Below are positions 26,573 through 36,277 of a stretch of 64,000 bases of DNA, piece by piece; within the stretch, counting starts at the first letter, position 1; every line of letters starts with the position of its first letter. The position numbers and the translations under genes are program-made. The DNA is from Aurantibacillus circumpalustris (GTDB lineage Bacteria; Bacteroidota; Bacteroidia; B-17B0; Aurantibacillaceae), in NCBI RefSeq assembly GCF_029625215.1, contig NZ_CP121197.1, positions 62,001 through 126,000 on the forward strand, read 5' to 3'. The notes under the pieces are model-generated. The model made no database searches and had not been told where the DNA came from. It saw only the letters and a program-made list of their open reading frames with translations.

Positions 26573-27495
26573 ATAGAATTGAGATCTCAAACTGGTTAAA
26601 AAATTTACAAGACTCTATTTGTTTTTCCCTCGAGAAAGCTGACGGTAAATCACTTTTTGAAGAAGAAAACTGGACCCGCGAAGAAGGCGGCGGCGGAAGA
26701 ACGCGTATTATTAAAGATGGAAATGTTATTGAGAAAGGCGGCGTTTTATTCAGTGCTGTTGAAGGTATAGCTCCTGATTTTTTGTTTAAAGAAAAAGAAC
26801 ATTCTATTTCTGAACCAACAAACGAAAACACTAAACCAGTTTTTTTTGCGACCGGCGTTTCTATTGTGATTCATCCTAAAAACCCAATGGTTCCGATCAT
26901 TCACATGAACATTCGTTACTTTGAAATGAGTGGCGGCATTCGTTGGCTTGGTGGTGGGATCGACTTAACGCCACATTACATTGTTCAAGAAGATGCAAAT
27001 TATTTTCACACACAATTAAAAAACGTATGTGATAAACACCACAAGGACTATTACAATAAATTTAAAAAGTGGGCAGACGATTATTTTTACATCTCACATC
27101 GCAAGGAAACAAGGGGCGTTGGCGGTATCTTTTTTGACCGTTTAAATGAAGAGGATTCTATGAGTTTTGAAAAAAACTTTAATTTCTGGAAAGAAGTCGG
27201 TGAAGCTTTTACTCCAACCTACACAACACTAATAGAAAAAAATAAAAATAAAACGTATACTGATAAAAACAAAGAGTGGCAACTTCTTCGAAGAGGACGA
27301 TACGTGGAATTTAATCTTGTTTACGATAAAGGCACCAAATTTGGTTTAGAAACAAATGGAAGAGTGGAATCCATTTTAATGAGTCTCCCGAAACTCGCCG
27401 GCTGGGAATATGATTTCACTCCAGATAAAAATTCCGAAGAAGAAAAAACTTTAGGCTTATTAAAGAAAGATATTGATTGGATTGCTAATCACTAA
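26563..27495 (+). CDS. hemF: Oxygen-dependent coproporphyrinogen III oxidase
   Basis: The 310-residue enzyme makes protoporphyrinogen IX from coproporphyrinogen III with O2 in haem synthesis. Family features include EENWTREEGGGGRTRIIKDG (about 25-44), VSIVIHPKNPMVPIIHMNIR split across the core, GGGIDLTP, the strand RKETRGVGGIFFD and YVEFNLVYDKGTKFGL. The enzyme requires oxygen, so the organism is likely able to live aerobically. The start codon lies inside the last codons of the LysM gene, implying translational coupling. Confidence 0.96.
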   Translation: MEINRIEISNWLKNLQDSICFSLEKADGKSLFEEENWTREEGGGGRTRIIKDGNVIEKGGVLFSAVEGIAPDFLFKEKEHSISEPTNENTKPVFFATGVSIVIHPKNPMVPIIHMNIRYFEMSGGIRWLGGGIDLTPHYIVQEDANYFHTQLKNVCDKHHKDYYNKFKKWADDYFYISHRKETRGVGGIFFDRLNEEDSMSFEKNFNFWKEVGEAFTPTYTTLIEKNKNKTYTDKNKEWQLLRRGRYVEFNLVYDKGTKFGLETNGRVESILMSLPKLAGWEYDFTPDKNSEEEKTLGLLKKDIDWIANH

Positions 27496-27518
27496 TTATC
27501 ATAGGGGCCTTAAGGCCT

Positions 27519-27785
27519 CTACTTTTTGAATTTAAAAATAATCAGCATTAAAAAAATTACTGGAAGCGAACTTAAGAACATACCAATATATCCCTTCGGA
27601 TATTTTTCCTGTTCAAAATAATGCTTTTCGTTTAAAAAAATATTAATGCTCGCGAAAATAAATCCTAAGATAGAAAGAGCTACCCCGTAGTACATGTATT
27701 GAATTCTATAAATACACAAAACAGCAATGATTCCTACTACTATAGAAAGGTATCCGCTAAGCTTATAAACCGACTTTACATTCAT
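27519..27785 (-). CDS. Small membrane protein of unknown function, 88 aa
   Basis: The protein has three hydrophobic segments (about 10-28, 31-51 and 67-85) separated by a charged loop NEKHYFEQEKYPKG. I do not recognise a family. Its ATG follows the stop codon of the helicase gene with no gap (stop 27788-27786, start 27785-27783 on the minus strand), so the two are very probably translated from one message by re-initiation. Its end converges on hemF. Confidence 0.65.
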   Translation of the reverse strand: MNVKSVYKLSGYLSIVVGIIAVLCIYRIQYMYYGVALSILGFIFASINIFLNEKHYFEQEKYPKGYIGMFLSSLPVIFLMLIIFKFKK

Positions 27786-29294
27786 TTATTCCGCGTAATA
27801 CGTCATTAAGCGTCGGCGCAACTTACTTGCATAGGTTTGACTTTGCCAATCGGTGTGATTGTTTGTTGAATTGATGCATTTACCAAACTGTTTCATTCGG
27901 TATTTCATTTCTTCACCCAATAAATTAAATAACTCCATGGCTTCTTCAAAATCGGAAGCATTATCTTTGATTCTACCAAAATGATCTTCCATACTTTCTT
28001 CCACAACGGTTTGTGGCTTTTTACCTTTACGCAAGGCCATCATATAACGGTCGCGCACAATAAAGGCTTCGGCACTGGAGTTAAGAAAACGCTCTTTAAT
28101 TTCGGGAGGTAAATCGTAATCATTAACTAATTCATAATCCCACTCATCTTTGTAACGTTGCTCAAGATACATGTGAGGCGCAGCAAACACGTGATTCCAG
28201 TCAATAGGATACTGCCATAAATTAAAACGGCGAGAATTGTTTCCTAAATCAATAATATTAAATGTTTTTTTAGTCGGTAAAACCCTGCTACCACGACCAA
28301 TCATTTGATGATAAAGTGTAAGAGATTTCGTAGCACGATTTAAGAAAATCGTTTCTACTTCCGGCTCGTCAAAACCTGTAGTTAAAATACTTACCGAAGT
28401 TAGTATGCCATCTTTTGTTTTTCTGAACCAATCGAGCGTATCAACACGTTCTTTATCGCTGAAAGTACTATCTAAATGTTTAATCGGATATCCTTTTGCT
28501 TTAAATGTTTCGTAAACTGCCCTACTAGTTAAAATACCGGCGTTAAATATTAAAGTCTTTTTTCCTTTAGAAAGTTCTTCGTAAGCCTCAACCAGTTTAC
28601 CCTGCATGATAGCTTGTGTATAGAGCATTTCATGAGAACCAACGGTAAACTCACCATTGTTACCCACACGTAAGGAACTTAAATTAACATCGTATGAAAA
28701 TGTTTGTCCCTCGCATAAGTACCCTTGTTCAATAAGGTTAGAAATACTTTCTCCAACTATAAGCTCTGTATAGGTTTGATATAAGGGTAATTTTTTATTA
28801 CTGCTTAAAGGCGTTGCAGTAACACCTAATATATTTACATCATTAAAATAATGGAAAATTTTTCTGAAAGAATTGTTATGCGCCTCGTCAACAATAACCA
28901 AACCAATATCTTCAAGAAACTGATCATTTTCTTGCAAACGGTTATTCAACGTTTCTACAAGGGCAATAAAGGAATTGTAATGACTTTGTTGCGGAAGTTG
29001 TTTTACATCACTCGTAATGACTTTATTAGAAATACCTGCTTCGGTAAGAACGTCTGAAGTTTGTTTTCCCAATTCAATACGATGGGTAAGAATTAATACT
29101 TTTCTTTTGTGCTGCGCTATATAACGCTTTGCAATCTCACTAAAAATTATGGTTTTCCCTCCACCCGTTGGCAATTGAAATAACAAATTTGCATTCGGCG
29201 GTAACTCCCCCAAACGATTAAAAATGCGATTAACGGCTTGCTCCTGGTAAGGATATAATTTGCGTGACTCAGCGGTTTCTAGGGTTTCTTCCAT
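27786..29294 (-). CDS. Superfamily 2 DEAD/DEAH-box helicase, RadD-like
   Basis: The 502-residue protein has the SF2 set: Q-like LYPYQEQAVNRI, motif I PTGGGKT, motif Ia TLTHR-like LILTHRIELG, motif II DEAH (VIVDEAHNNS), motif III TATP, motif V TGFDEPEVE and motif VI QMIGRGSR. Layout and length resemble RadD (YejH), a DNA-repair helicase/ATPase, but the C-terminal zinc-binding cysteines of RadD are not seen, so the name is tentative. I start at 29294 (MEETLETAESRKLYPYQ); the frame is open up to 29354 but that extension is unlike the family. It is abutted by a small membrane-protein gene. Confidence 0.82.
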   Translation of the reverse strand: MEETLETAESRKLYPYQEQAVNRIFNRLGELPPNANLLFQLPTGGGKTIIFSEIAKRYIAQHKRKVLILTHRIELGKQTSDVLTEAGISNKVITSDVKQLPQQSHYNSFIALVETLNNRLQENDQFLEDIGLVIVDEAHNNSFRKIFHYFNDVNILGVTATPLSSNKKLPLYQTYTELIVGESISNLIEQGYLCEGQTFSYDVNLSSLRVGNNGEFTVGSHEMLYTQAIMQGKLVEAYEELSKGKKTLIFNAGILTSRAVYETFKAKGYPIKHLDSTFSDKERVDTLDWFRKTKDGILTSVSILTTGFDEPEVETIFLNRATKSLTLYHQMIGRGSRVLPTKKTFNIIDLGNNSRRFNLWQYPIDWNHVFAAPHMYLEQRYKDEWDYELVNDYDLPPEIKERFLNSSAEAFIVRDRYMMALRKGKKPQTVVEESMEDHFGRIKDNASDFEEAMELFNLLGEEMKYRMKQFGKCINSTNNHTDWQSQTYASKLRRRLMTYYAE

Positions 29295-29513
29295 GTAAAA
29301 AAGGCAATTTGCAAATATACTGCTAAAGGAGCCAATTCGGTAAATAAATATCAAATAAATTGTGAAGATTTAAACATCTTGTAAATACTTTTCGTTAAAA
29401 AAAGCAATTATGGTATCTTCGAAACCTATGAAATAGCCATGTTTTCCGAAACATAAACACAAATGACTAAACTGGCTATACTATATAACCTTTAAAAATA
29501 ATAATTTAGACAC

Positions 29514-31139
29514 ATGAAAGGTAAATTTACCCTCCTCCTCTTAAGTTTATTATCTGCGCTTTTACTCTCAGCTTCCTGGTATTGGCATTTGAGTATTTGC
29601 ATCTTTTTTGCTTTTGTTCCTTTGTTATTTATTGAGGATAAACTCTCTCATGCTCCTAAATCGCGGTTAAAATTATTCGCCTACTCCTACCTTACCTTTT
29701 TTACCTGGAACATTTTGGTAACCTGGTGGGTTGTTTATGCCTCACTAGAAGGTGCCAGCCTGGCCTTTTTAGCAAACTCTCTTTTAATGGCATTTGTGTT
29801 TTTAATTTTTTCGGCAACAAAAAAACGCATCAATAAACACTGGGCCATTTGGTTGCTTGTACCGATTTGGATTGCCTGGGAACATGGTCATACTATCTGG
29901 GATCTCACCTGGACCTGGCTTACTATTGGGAACGCATTTGCCTTTAATACCAACTGGATTCAGTGGTACGAATTTACTGGCACATCAGGAGGTACTTTAT
30001 GGGCTTTAGCGACTAATATTTTAATTTTCCAGACTTTAAAAAACAACGCGTCTTTAAAATTAGTTTCGAAGCCCGTTTTTAAAATTGCTGGAATAATTAT
30101 TATCCCAATTCTTTTTTCATTTATAATTCTGTTCATCTACACGATTAAACAAGCGAATAACAGTAAATCAAATGCCCAACAGGTAGTGGTTGTGCAACCG
30201 AATATTGATCCCTACAACACAAAGTTTACTCTAGATTATCAATCACAGTTTTTACAAATGCTTCGATTAATTAAAGGAAGGGTGACAGAGGAAACTAATT
30301 TTTTGGTGCTACCAGAAACCTTTATTACAGATGATATTGACGAAGCGAAAGTTAAAACAGATCAATCTATTCAATGGTTTAGGGACAGTTTATTAAAAAA
30401 ATTTCCACATCTAAAAATAATTACCGGTGGAAACACTTATGTGCTTTACGAAAACAAAGAGAAAGCCACCGCCACAGCCAGAAAAGAATTGAGTAGCGAA
30501 AGGTATTATGATTATTTTAATAGTGCTATTTACATTGATAATAGCCGCGTACAAGTTTATCATAAATCAAAGCTTGTGCCTGGTGTAGAACGCATGCCCT
30601 TCCCTGCTCTTTTGAAACCATTAGAAAGTCTGGCTATTAATATGGGCGGAACTATGGGAAGTTTGGGGACACAAGATACACGTGATGTTTTTACAAACGA
30701 CTCAATGGGAACAAGTATTGCTCCTGTTGTCTGTTATGAAAGTGTGTATGCAGATTACGTAGCAGAGTATATTCGTAACGGTGCTAATTTTATTTTCATA
30801 ATTACAAATGATGGTTGGTGGCAGGATACACCTGGATACATTCAACATTTAAATTACGCACGGATGCGCGCTATTGAAAACCGCAGACAGATTGCCCGCT
30901 GTGCTAATACGGGTATAAGCTGTTTTATAAGTGAATTTGGAACAATCTCTGAAACTACTAATTGGTGGGAAGAAGCGGTTATTGAGAAAAAAATGTATCC
31001 AAATAATGATCTTACTTTTTTCTCAAGATTTGGAGATTTGATTTCTTATTTCTCGGTAATTTGTAGTTTGTTGTTTATTGCTTGGAGCTTTTTGCAAGCC
31101 TATCTCGCAGGAAAACAGCGTAGTATCCCTAGAAATTAA
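29514..31139 (+). CDS. lnt: Apolipoprotein N-acyltransferase
   Basis: The 541-residue inner-membrane enzyme adds the third acyl chain to lipoproteins. There are about seven N-terminal membrane helices, then a nitrilase domain with the catalytic triad Glu268 (LPETFI), Lys351 (YHKSKLVPG) and Cys407 (VVCYESVY), and a final membrane helix near 515-535. The nitrilase-loop INDGWW-like ITNDGWWQDTPG is present. Candidate substrates in this window are the M13 and OmpA-family lipoproteins. The gene is alone, divergent from the helicase. Confidence 0.95.
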   Translation: MKGKFTLLLLSLLSALLLSASWYWHLSICIFFAFVPLLFIEDKLSHAPKSRLKLFAYSYLTFFTWNILVTWWVVYASLEGASLAFLANSLLMAFVFLIFSATKKRINKHWAIWLLVPIWIAWEHGHTIWDLTWTWLTIGNAFAFNTNWIQWYEFTGTSGGTLWALATNILIFQTLKNNASLKLVSKPVFKIAGIIIIPILFSFIILFIYTIKQANNSKSNAQQVVVVQPNIDPYNTKFTLDYQSQFLQMLRLIKGRVTEETNFLVLPETFITDDIDEAKVKTDQSIQWFRDSLLKKFPHLKIITGGNTYVLYENKEKATATARKELSSERYYDYFNSAIYIDNSRVQVYHKSKLVPGVERMPFPALLKPLESLAINMGGTMGSLGTQDTRDVFTNDSMGTSIAPVVCYESVYADYVAEYIRNGANFIFIITNDGWWQDTPGYIQHLNYARMRAIENRRQIARCANTGISCFISEFGTISETTNWWEEAVIEKKMYPNNDLTFFSRFGDLISYFSVICSLLFIAWSFLQAYLAGKQRSIPRN

Positions 31140-31140
31140 T

Positions 31141-31200
31141 GCCACGAATTTCACAAAAAACACGAATTATTGCTTTGTGAAAATTAGTGTAATTCGTGGC
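31141..31200. repeat. 60-bp imperfect palindrome (REP-like element)
   Basis: The outer arms GCCACGAATT and AATTCGTGGC (31141-31150 and 31191-31200) are perfect, and the inner arms TTCACAAA and TTTGTGAA pair as well. The element contains repeated CACGAATT/AATTAGTGT-type words and begins two nucleotides after the lnt stop codon. It looks like an intergenic repetitive palindrome; it may also act as a transcript 3' end. Confidence 0.65.
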
Positions 31201-31215
31201 GCAAAACAAAGACAT

Positions 31216-31243
31216 AAAAAAAGCCTCCTTTAATTTTGGAGGT
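31216..31243 (-). terminator. Terminator of the OmpA-family gene
   Basis: Read on the minus strand, ACCTCC and GGAGG form a stem followed by GC and a run of seven T, about 25 nt beyond the stop codon. Confidence 0.75.
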
Positions 31244-31266
31244 CTCTTGCGTTAGAAGACAACAAC

Positions 31267-32208
31267 CTATTTCCCGTTCAACAATTTCATTATTTCATCC
31301 AATTTTGGAGATAAAATAATTTCTGTTCTTCTATTTTTCGCACGTCCTTCGCTTGTTTCGTTACTTGCTTTAGGGAAAAATTCGCCTTTACCTGAAGCGG
31401 TTAAACGTGAAGCTGGAATTTTATAATCTTCGGTCAAAATTCTTACAATAGATGTTGCTCTTACAACACTTAAATCCCAATTATCTTTGTAAACAGCCGT
31501 TTTAATTGGAATGTTATCGGTGTGACCTTCTACTAAAATATCAATGTCAGTATTTTTATCTAAAACATCAGCCAACAATTTCAAAGCGTCTTTTCCTTTA
31601 CTTTCGATAGACGCACTACCCGATTTGAACAACAGTTTATCAGACAAAGAAACATATACTTTACCATTTTTAATTTCTACAGAAAGTTCGTCAGAATTAA
31701 ATCCAAGCAAAGCCTTGCGTATAATGTCATTCAAACGTTTTGTAATGGAATCTTGTCTTGCAATTTTAGATTGCAGATCTCTTAGAGATTTCTCTCTTTC
31801 AGAAAGTAATTTTTCTTTAGCATTCAATTCTTCAGACTTTGCTTTTAAAGCCTTATCGTACTGATTCGCCTTAGATAGACTTTCATTAATCAAATTATCA
31901 TACTTGCCCTGTAGTGCTGTATTATTTTTTTGTAGCACATCTCGTTCATTTAATAAAGACGCCTTTGTAGCTGTCAATTGACCGTTTTCACTTCCTAAGC
32001 TATCTACTTTACTTTTAAGTTTGGAATTCTCAGCTTCCTTGGAAGATAAATTTGAACAAAGCTCGTTTCGCTCTACCACAACCGCTTTCAGCCTCTTGCC
32101 AGCTATCAACTTTTTTTCAGGAACAGTTTCGCTACATTTATATACAGGGGCACACGAGGCAAAAAACACAGCAATAACAACTGCTACAAGGGAAACAAGT
32201 TTTTTCAT
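31267..32208 (-). CDS. OmpA-family lipoprotein with coiled coil
   Basis: The 313-residue precursor has a lipoprotein signal with lipobox FASC (Cys19), a long heptad-rich coiled coil (about 50-160, many Leu/Lys/Glu/Asn) and a C-terminal OmpA/MotB peptidoglycan-binding domain (about 190-300) with DILVEGHTDNIPI, the TDN core and RAKNRRTEIIL. It should anchor the outer membrane to the cell wall from an acylated N-terminus. The coiled coil gives it more reach than ordinary Pal. Monocistronic, ending at a terminator. Confidence 0.9.
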   Translation of the reverse strand: MKKLVSLVAVVIAVFFASCAPVYKCSETVPEKKLIAGKRLKAVVVERNELCSNLSSKEAENSKLKSKVDSLGSENGQLTATKASLLNERDVLQKNNTALQGKYDNLINESLSKANQYDKALKAKSEELNAKEKLLSEREKSLRDLQSKIARQDSITKRLNDIIRKALLGFNSDELSVEIKNGKVYVSLSDKLLFKSGSASIESKGKDALKLLADVLDKNTDIDILVEGHTDNIPIKTAVYKDNWDLSVVRATSIVRILTEDYKIPASRLTASGKGEFFPKASNETSEGRAKNRRTEIILSPKLDEIMKLLNGK

Positions 32209-32392
32209 AGTATCAAATTTAGATTTGGTACAAAGTTAAAATTATTAAACGGCTTACATTTCTAATTAGTGTTTTTTAAGGGAAATCTAACTTAAAGAAC
32301 CTTCTGATTCAGTGAAAGTTTGTTAATCAGCATTAGAGAAAAAAACTGTAAATTCACCCTTATTTTATTAAATATAATAGACAATTTTATAT

Positions 32393-33799
32393 ATGGAAAA
32401 ATTTGATGTAACAATTATTGGTGCAGGTCCTGGTGGATATGTGGCAGCAATTCGTTGTGCGCAGTTAGGCATGAAAACTGCTTTGGTTGAGAAATATGCT
32501 TCTCTTGGAGGTACTTGTTTGAATGTAGGTTGTATTCCTTCAAAAGCTTTACTTGATTCAAGCGAGCATTTTTATAATGCTGTTCACCATTTTGAAGAGC
32601 ATGGTATTGACGTAAAAGCTCCAAAAGTGAATTTAAAACAAATGATAGAGCGCAAACGTGGCGTTGTGAAAATGACTGTTGATGGCATCAATTTTTTGAT
32701 GAAGAAAAATAAAATTACCGTTTACACTGGGCATGGTTCGTTTATTTCAAAAAACACCATCGAGATTTTAAAAGCAGACGGTAGCAAAGAACAAATCGAA
32801 ACTGGAAAAACTATTATCGCAACGGGTTCAAAACCTTCTAGTTTACCAGGTATTGAAATTGATAAAAAAAGAGTGATTACTTCTACTGAGGCATTAGAAA
32901 TGACAGAAGTTCCGAAAAATCTCATTATTATTGGTGGTGGCGTTATTGGTTTGGAGTTAGGAAGTGTTTACGGACGTTTGGGAAGCAAAGTTACAGTAGT
33001 AGAATTTATGGACCGTATCATTCCTGGAATGGACGGTGCATTGAGCAAAGAATTACAACGTGTATTGAAAAAGAATTTAGGTTTTGAGTTTTTATTGAAA
33101 CATAAAGTTACTGGTGTGAAAGCAAGCGCTAAAGAGGTAACCGTTAGTATGCTAAATGCTAAAGATGAGAAAATAGAAATAAAAGGAGATTATTGTCTTG
33201 TTTCGGTTGGAAGAAAACCTTATACGGATAATTTGGGATTAGAAAAAGCTGGGGTAAAGGTGGATAACCGTGGTAGAATTGAAACCGACGATCATTTAAA
33301 AACAAATATTGATGGCATTTATGCGATTGGAGATGTTGTAAAGGGCGCCATGTTAGCGCACAAAGCAGAAGAAGAAGGAACTTTTGTAGCTGAACAAATC
33401 GCAGGACAAAAACCGCATATCAATTACAACTTAATTCCGGGTGTTGTTTATACTTGGCCGGAAGTTGCGGCAGTTGGTTATACTGAAGAACAATTAAAAG
33501 AACAAGGTAAAAAATACAAAGTTGGTTCCTTTCCATTTAAAGCAAGCGGAAGGGCAAGAGCCAGTATGGATACTGATGGTTTTGTAAAAGTTTTAACCGA
33601 CGAAGCTACAGATGAAATTCTGGGAGTTCACATGATTGGTCCGCGTACGGCTGACATGATTGCCGAAGCAGTTGTTGCAATGGAATTCAGAGCAAGCGCG
33701 GAAGACGTGTCCAGAATGAGTCATGCACATCCTACTTTTACCGAAAGTATGAAAGAGGCTTGTTTAGACGCAACAGGAAAAAGAGCAATACACATTTAA
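32393..33799 (+). CDS. lpdA: Dihydrolipoyl dehydrogenase
   Basis: The 468-residue flavoprotein re-oxidises dihydrolipoamide of 2-oxoacid dehydrogenase or glycine cleavage complexes with NAD+. FAD site [11 protein letters not shown] (10-20), redox disulfide Cys42-Cys47 in [17 protein letters not shown] site [20 protein letters not shown] (part), second FAD motif YAIGDV and the C-terminal catalytic HAHPTFTES with His and Glu are all intact. It leads a same-strand row with purE, although its subunit partners are elsewhere. Confidence 0.96.
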   Translation: MEKFDVTIIGAGPGGYVAAIRCAQLGMKTALVEKYASLGGTCLNVGCIPSKALLDSSEHFYNAVHHFEEHGIDVKAPKVNLKQMIERKRGVVKMTVDGINFLMKKNKITVYTGHGSFISKNTIEILKADGSKEQIETGKTIIATGSKPSSLPGIEIDKKRVITSTEALEMTEVPKNLIIIGGGVIGLELGSVYGRLGSKVTVVEFMDRIIPGMDGALSKELQRVLKKNLGFEFLLKHKVTGVKASAKEVTVSMLNAKDEKIEIKGDYCLVSVGRKPYTDNLGLEKAGVKVDNRGRIETDDHLKTNIDGIYAIGDVVKGAMLAHKAEEEGTFVAEQIAGQKPHINYNLIPGVVYTWPEVAAVGYTEEQLKEQGKKYKVGSFPFKASGRARASMDTDGFVKVLTDEATDEILGVHMIGPRTADMIAEAVVAMEFRASAEDVSRMSHAHPTFTESMKEACLDATGKRAIHI

Positions 33800-33864
33800 T
33801 AAAAATAAGGGCGTTTCTTCATTCTGATTGCTGTCGGAAAAACACCCATTTAAAAAAACTAATT

Positions 33865-34356
33865 ATGAGCAATACAAAAGTTGGAATTATTATGGGCAGC
33901 AACAGTGATCTGCCAGTCATGCAGGCAGCGGTCGATATTCTAAAACAATTTGATATTGCTTTTGAAATTGATATAGTTTCAGCCCACCGCACTCCAGAAA
34001 AAATGTTTGATTATGCTAAGAATGCACACGGTAGAGGCTTGCAAGTGATTATCGCTGGGGCTGGTGGCGCAGCGCATCTTCCAGGAATGGTAGCATCTCT
34101 TACACCACTTCCTGTAATTGGTGTGCCGGTAAAAAGCAGTAATAGCATTGACGGTTGGGACAGCTTACTAAGTATTGTTCAAATGCCAAATGGTGTTCCT
34201 GTTGCAACCGTTGCGGTAAACGCAGCACAAAACGCCGGAATTCTTGCTGCACAAATAATTGGATGTTCTGATAAAAAGATACTTGATAAAATGATTGCCT
34301 TTAAACAAGGATTAAAAGAAAAAGTGATAAAGGCAAGTGACGACATGAAAAAGTAA
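33865..34356 (+). CDS. purE: N5-carboxyaminoimidazole ribonucleotide mutase
   Basis: The 163-residue class I PurE moves the carboxyl group of N5-CAIR to give CAIR in purine synthesis. The signature [14 protein letters not shown] lies at the N-terminus, and [10 protein letters not shown] and [16 protein letters not shown] contain the active-site His residues. I chose the ATG at 33865; the frame is open upstream into the end of lpdA but the family begins at [15 protein letters not shown]. PurK is not nearby. Confidence 0.96.
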   Translation: MSNTKVGIIMGSNSDLPVMQAAVDILKQFDIAFEIDIVSAHRTPEKMFDYAKNAHGRGLQVIIAGAGGAAHLPGMVASLTPLPVIGVPVKSSNSIDGWDSLLSIVQMPNGVPVATVAVNAAQNAGILAAQIIGCSDKKILDKMIAFKQGLKEKVIKASDDMKK

Positions 34357-34379
34357 TTTTTCTCCTAATAATTTTAGTA

Positions 34380-34673
34380 ATGGCAAAAAAAAACAATCTT
34401 ATTAAACTTGGTGATGCCATTAATCAGCTCTTCAAACAAGAAAAGTTGGATGTAAAAATTTCCCAGTTTTCTGTAAAAAATGGGTGGAAAGATATTGTTG
34501 GCGATATGATTGCAAACAGTACCACCGAAATTTTCTTTAATGAAAAAATTATTTTTATTACTTTGAGTTCAGCTGCTCTAAAGCACGAATTGACTTTTAG
34601 ACGAGAAGAATTAGTAAACAGCATTAATAAATTTTGCGGGTATAAATTAGTTGATCAAATCGTTATCAGATGA
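34380..34673 (+). CDS. DciA/DUF721-like protein
   Basis: The 97-residue basic protein fits the DUF721 (DciA) family: IKLGDAINQLFKQEKLDVKI, W at VKNGWKDIVGDMIANST and a KIIFITLSSAALKHELTFRR strand-helix part with the conserved hydrophobic-Leu-HEL pattern. DciA loads the replicative helicase in many bacteria that lack DnaC. Short Bacteroidota forms such as this one have not been tested to my knowledge. It lies 23 nt after purE, and its stop overlaps the next start by 4 nt (ATGA). Confidence 0.82.
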   Translation: MAKKNNLIKLGDAINQLFKQEKLDVKISQFSVKNGWKDIVGDMIANSTTEIFFNEKIIFITLSSAALKHELTFRREELVNSINKFCGYKLVDQIVIR

Positions 34674-36049
34674 AAAAAACTTTTATTTTTATTATTACGT
34701 TTTTTGTTTTGTATTTCACTGCCTCTTCGCAAAACAAAGATTCACTTACCCTCAGGAAAATTTACGATCACTACTTAACCAAAAGTCTTTGTTATTCAAA
34801 CCTTGAATACCTCACAACAAAAATTGGTGGGCGTTTAAGTGGCAGTCCGCAAGCAGAACAAGCCGTTCAATGGGCAAAAAAAGCCATGTACGCCGCAGGC
34901 GCTGACACCGTTATTCTTCAACCCTGTATGGTGCCCCATTGGGTGCGCGGACAAGAAGAACAATGCTCATTTAATTCCCCGAAATTAAAATCAGAAACCA
35001 CTTTAAAATGTACTGCTCTGGGAAGTTCCGTTGACACTGGCCCTAAGGGAATAAATGCAGAAGTAATAGAAGTCCAAAGCTTTGAAGATTTGGAAAAATT
35101 GGGTGAAAAAAATATTAAAGGAAAAATTGTTTTTTACAATGTGTTTTTTGATCAAAGAAAAATTCGCAGCGGAAGTGCTTATGGAGAAACCGTTAAATTC
35201 CGTGCAAAAGGAGCCAGCTATGCCGCAAAATATGGTGCTTTGGGTTGTCTTGTAAGAAGCATGACTTCTGTAGCCGATGATGAACCACATACGGGAAACA
35301 TGTATTACGACACAACACTTTCCAAAATAAAAATTCCTGCTGTTGCTTTGAGTTACAAGGCCGCTGAAATACTTCATGAAACTCTTTTAAAGGATCCGAA
35401 ACTTTTATTGTATTTAGAAACACATTGTCAAACATTACCCGACGAACCTTCTTTTAATGTTGTGGGACAAATTAACGGAACTCAAAAATCAAATGAATTT
35501 ATTATTGCTGGCGGTCATTTAGATAGTTGGGATAATGGACAAGGCGCGCACGATGATGGTACTGGAGTTGTGCAATGCATTGAAATTTTATCGGCATTTA
35601 AACAATTGGGCATTAAACCAAAACACAACATAAGAGCCGTTGCTTTTATGAACGAAGAAAACGGTTTAGCTGGAGGTACTGCTTATGCTAAATTCGCTAA
35701 AGAAAAAAACGAAAAACATTTGGCCGCGCTTGAAGCCGATGCCGGCGGTTATACACCAAGAGGTTTTTTAATCGACACGACAAATGGTTTGTATAATCTT
35801 GCAGTAAAATGGGAATCTTTATTTCATCCTTATTTAGTTGATCGCTTTGAACCTGAAGGTGGCGGAGCGGATTTAATCGCCCTTGAAAAACTGGGTGTAC
35901 CCTGCATTGGCTTTGAACCAGATACACAACGCTATTTTGACATTCATCACACAGCAGCCGATACCTTTGATAAAGTAAACAAACGTGAATTAGAATTAAG
36001 TGGGGCAGCGATTGCTTCTTTGCTTTTTTTGATTGATTCTTATTATTGA
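34670..36049 (+). CDS. M28 family zinc aminopeptidase/carboxypeptidase Q-like, secreted
   Basis: The 459-residue protein has a signal peptide (about 1-20), an inserted protease-associated-like segment, and an M28 catalytic core. Zinc ligands appear in GGHLDSWDNGQGAHDDGTG (His and bridging Asp), NEENGLAGG (general base Glu and ligand Glu), EADAGG (Asp) and DIHHTAADT (His). This order matches the carboxypeptidase Q/plasma glutamate carboxypeptidase branch. It should cleave peptides outside the cytoplasm. It is translationally coupled to the DciA-like gene by a 4-nt overlap, although there is no evident functional link. Confidence 0.92.
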   Translation: MKKTFIFIITFFVLYFTASSQNKDSLTLRKIYDHYLTKSLCYSNLEYLTTKIGGRLSGSPQAEQAVQWAKKAMYAAGADTVILQPCMVPHWVRGQEEQCSFNSPKLKSETTLKCTALGSSVDTGPKGINAEVIEVQSFEDLEKLGEKNIKGKIVFYNVFFDQRKIRSGSAYGETVKFRAKGASYAAKYGALGCLVRSMTSVADDEPHTGNMYYDTTLSKIKIPAVALSYKAAEILHETLLKDPKLLLYLETHCQTLPDEPSFNVVGQINGTQKSNEFIIAGGHLDSWDNGQGAHDDGTGVVQCIEILSAFKQLGIKPKHNIRAVAFMNEENGLAGGTAYAKFAKEKNEKHLAALEADAGGYTPRGFLIDTTNGLYNLAVKWESLFHPYLVDRFEPEGGGADLIALEKLGVPCIGFEPDTQRYFDIHHTAADTFDKVNKRELELSGAAIASLLFLIDSYY

Positions 36050-36243
36050 TTCACAAAACTCCTTTAAGAGTTTCAATTTTCGCGGATTAAACTACTCCGC
36101 TCCCTCAAACTTAATTCACACTTAACAATCTTTGGCATCATTGTTGTAAATACTTAAATGAAACGTAATTAAATAAACAATAAAGAAGTTTTACCCAAAA
36201 CAAACGAGTAATGTCCTTCTACTATAAGGGGTAGGGGATTCCT

Positions 36244-36277
36244 AAAAGGCAGTTTTACCCAGAGAACTGCCTTTTTT
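36244..36277. terminator. Bidirectional terminator between the M28 peptidase and CDF genes
   Basis: AAAAGGCAGTT and AACTGCCTTTT form an 11-bp stem with T-runs in both directions. It touches the stop codon of the CDF gene. Confidence 0.82.
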
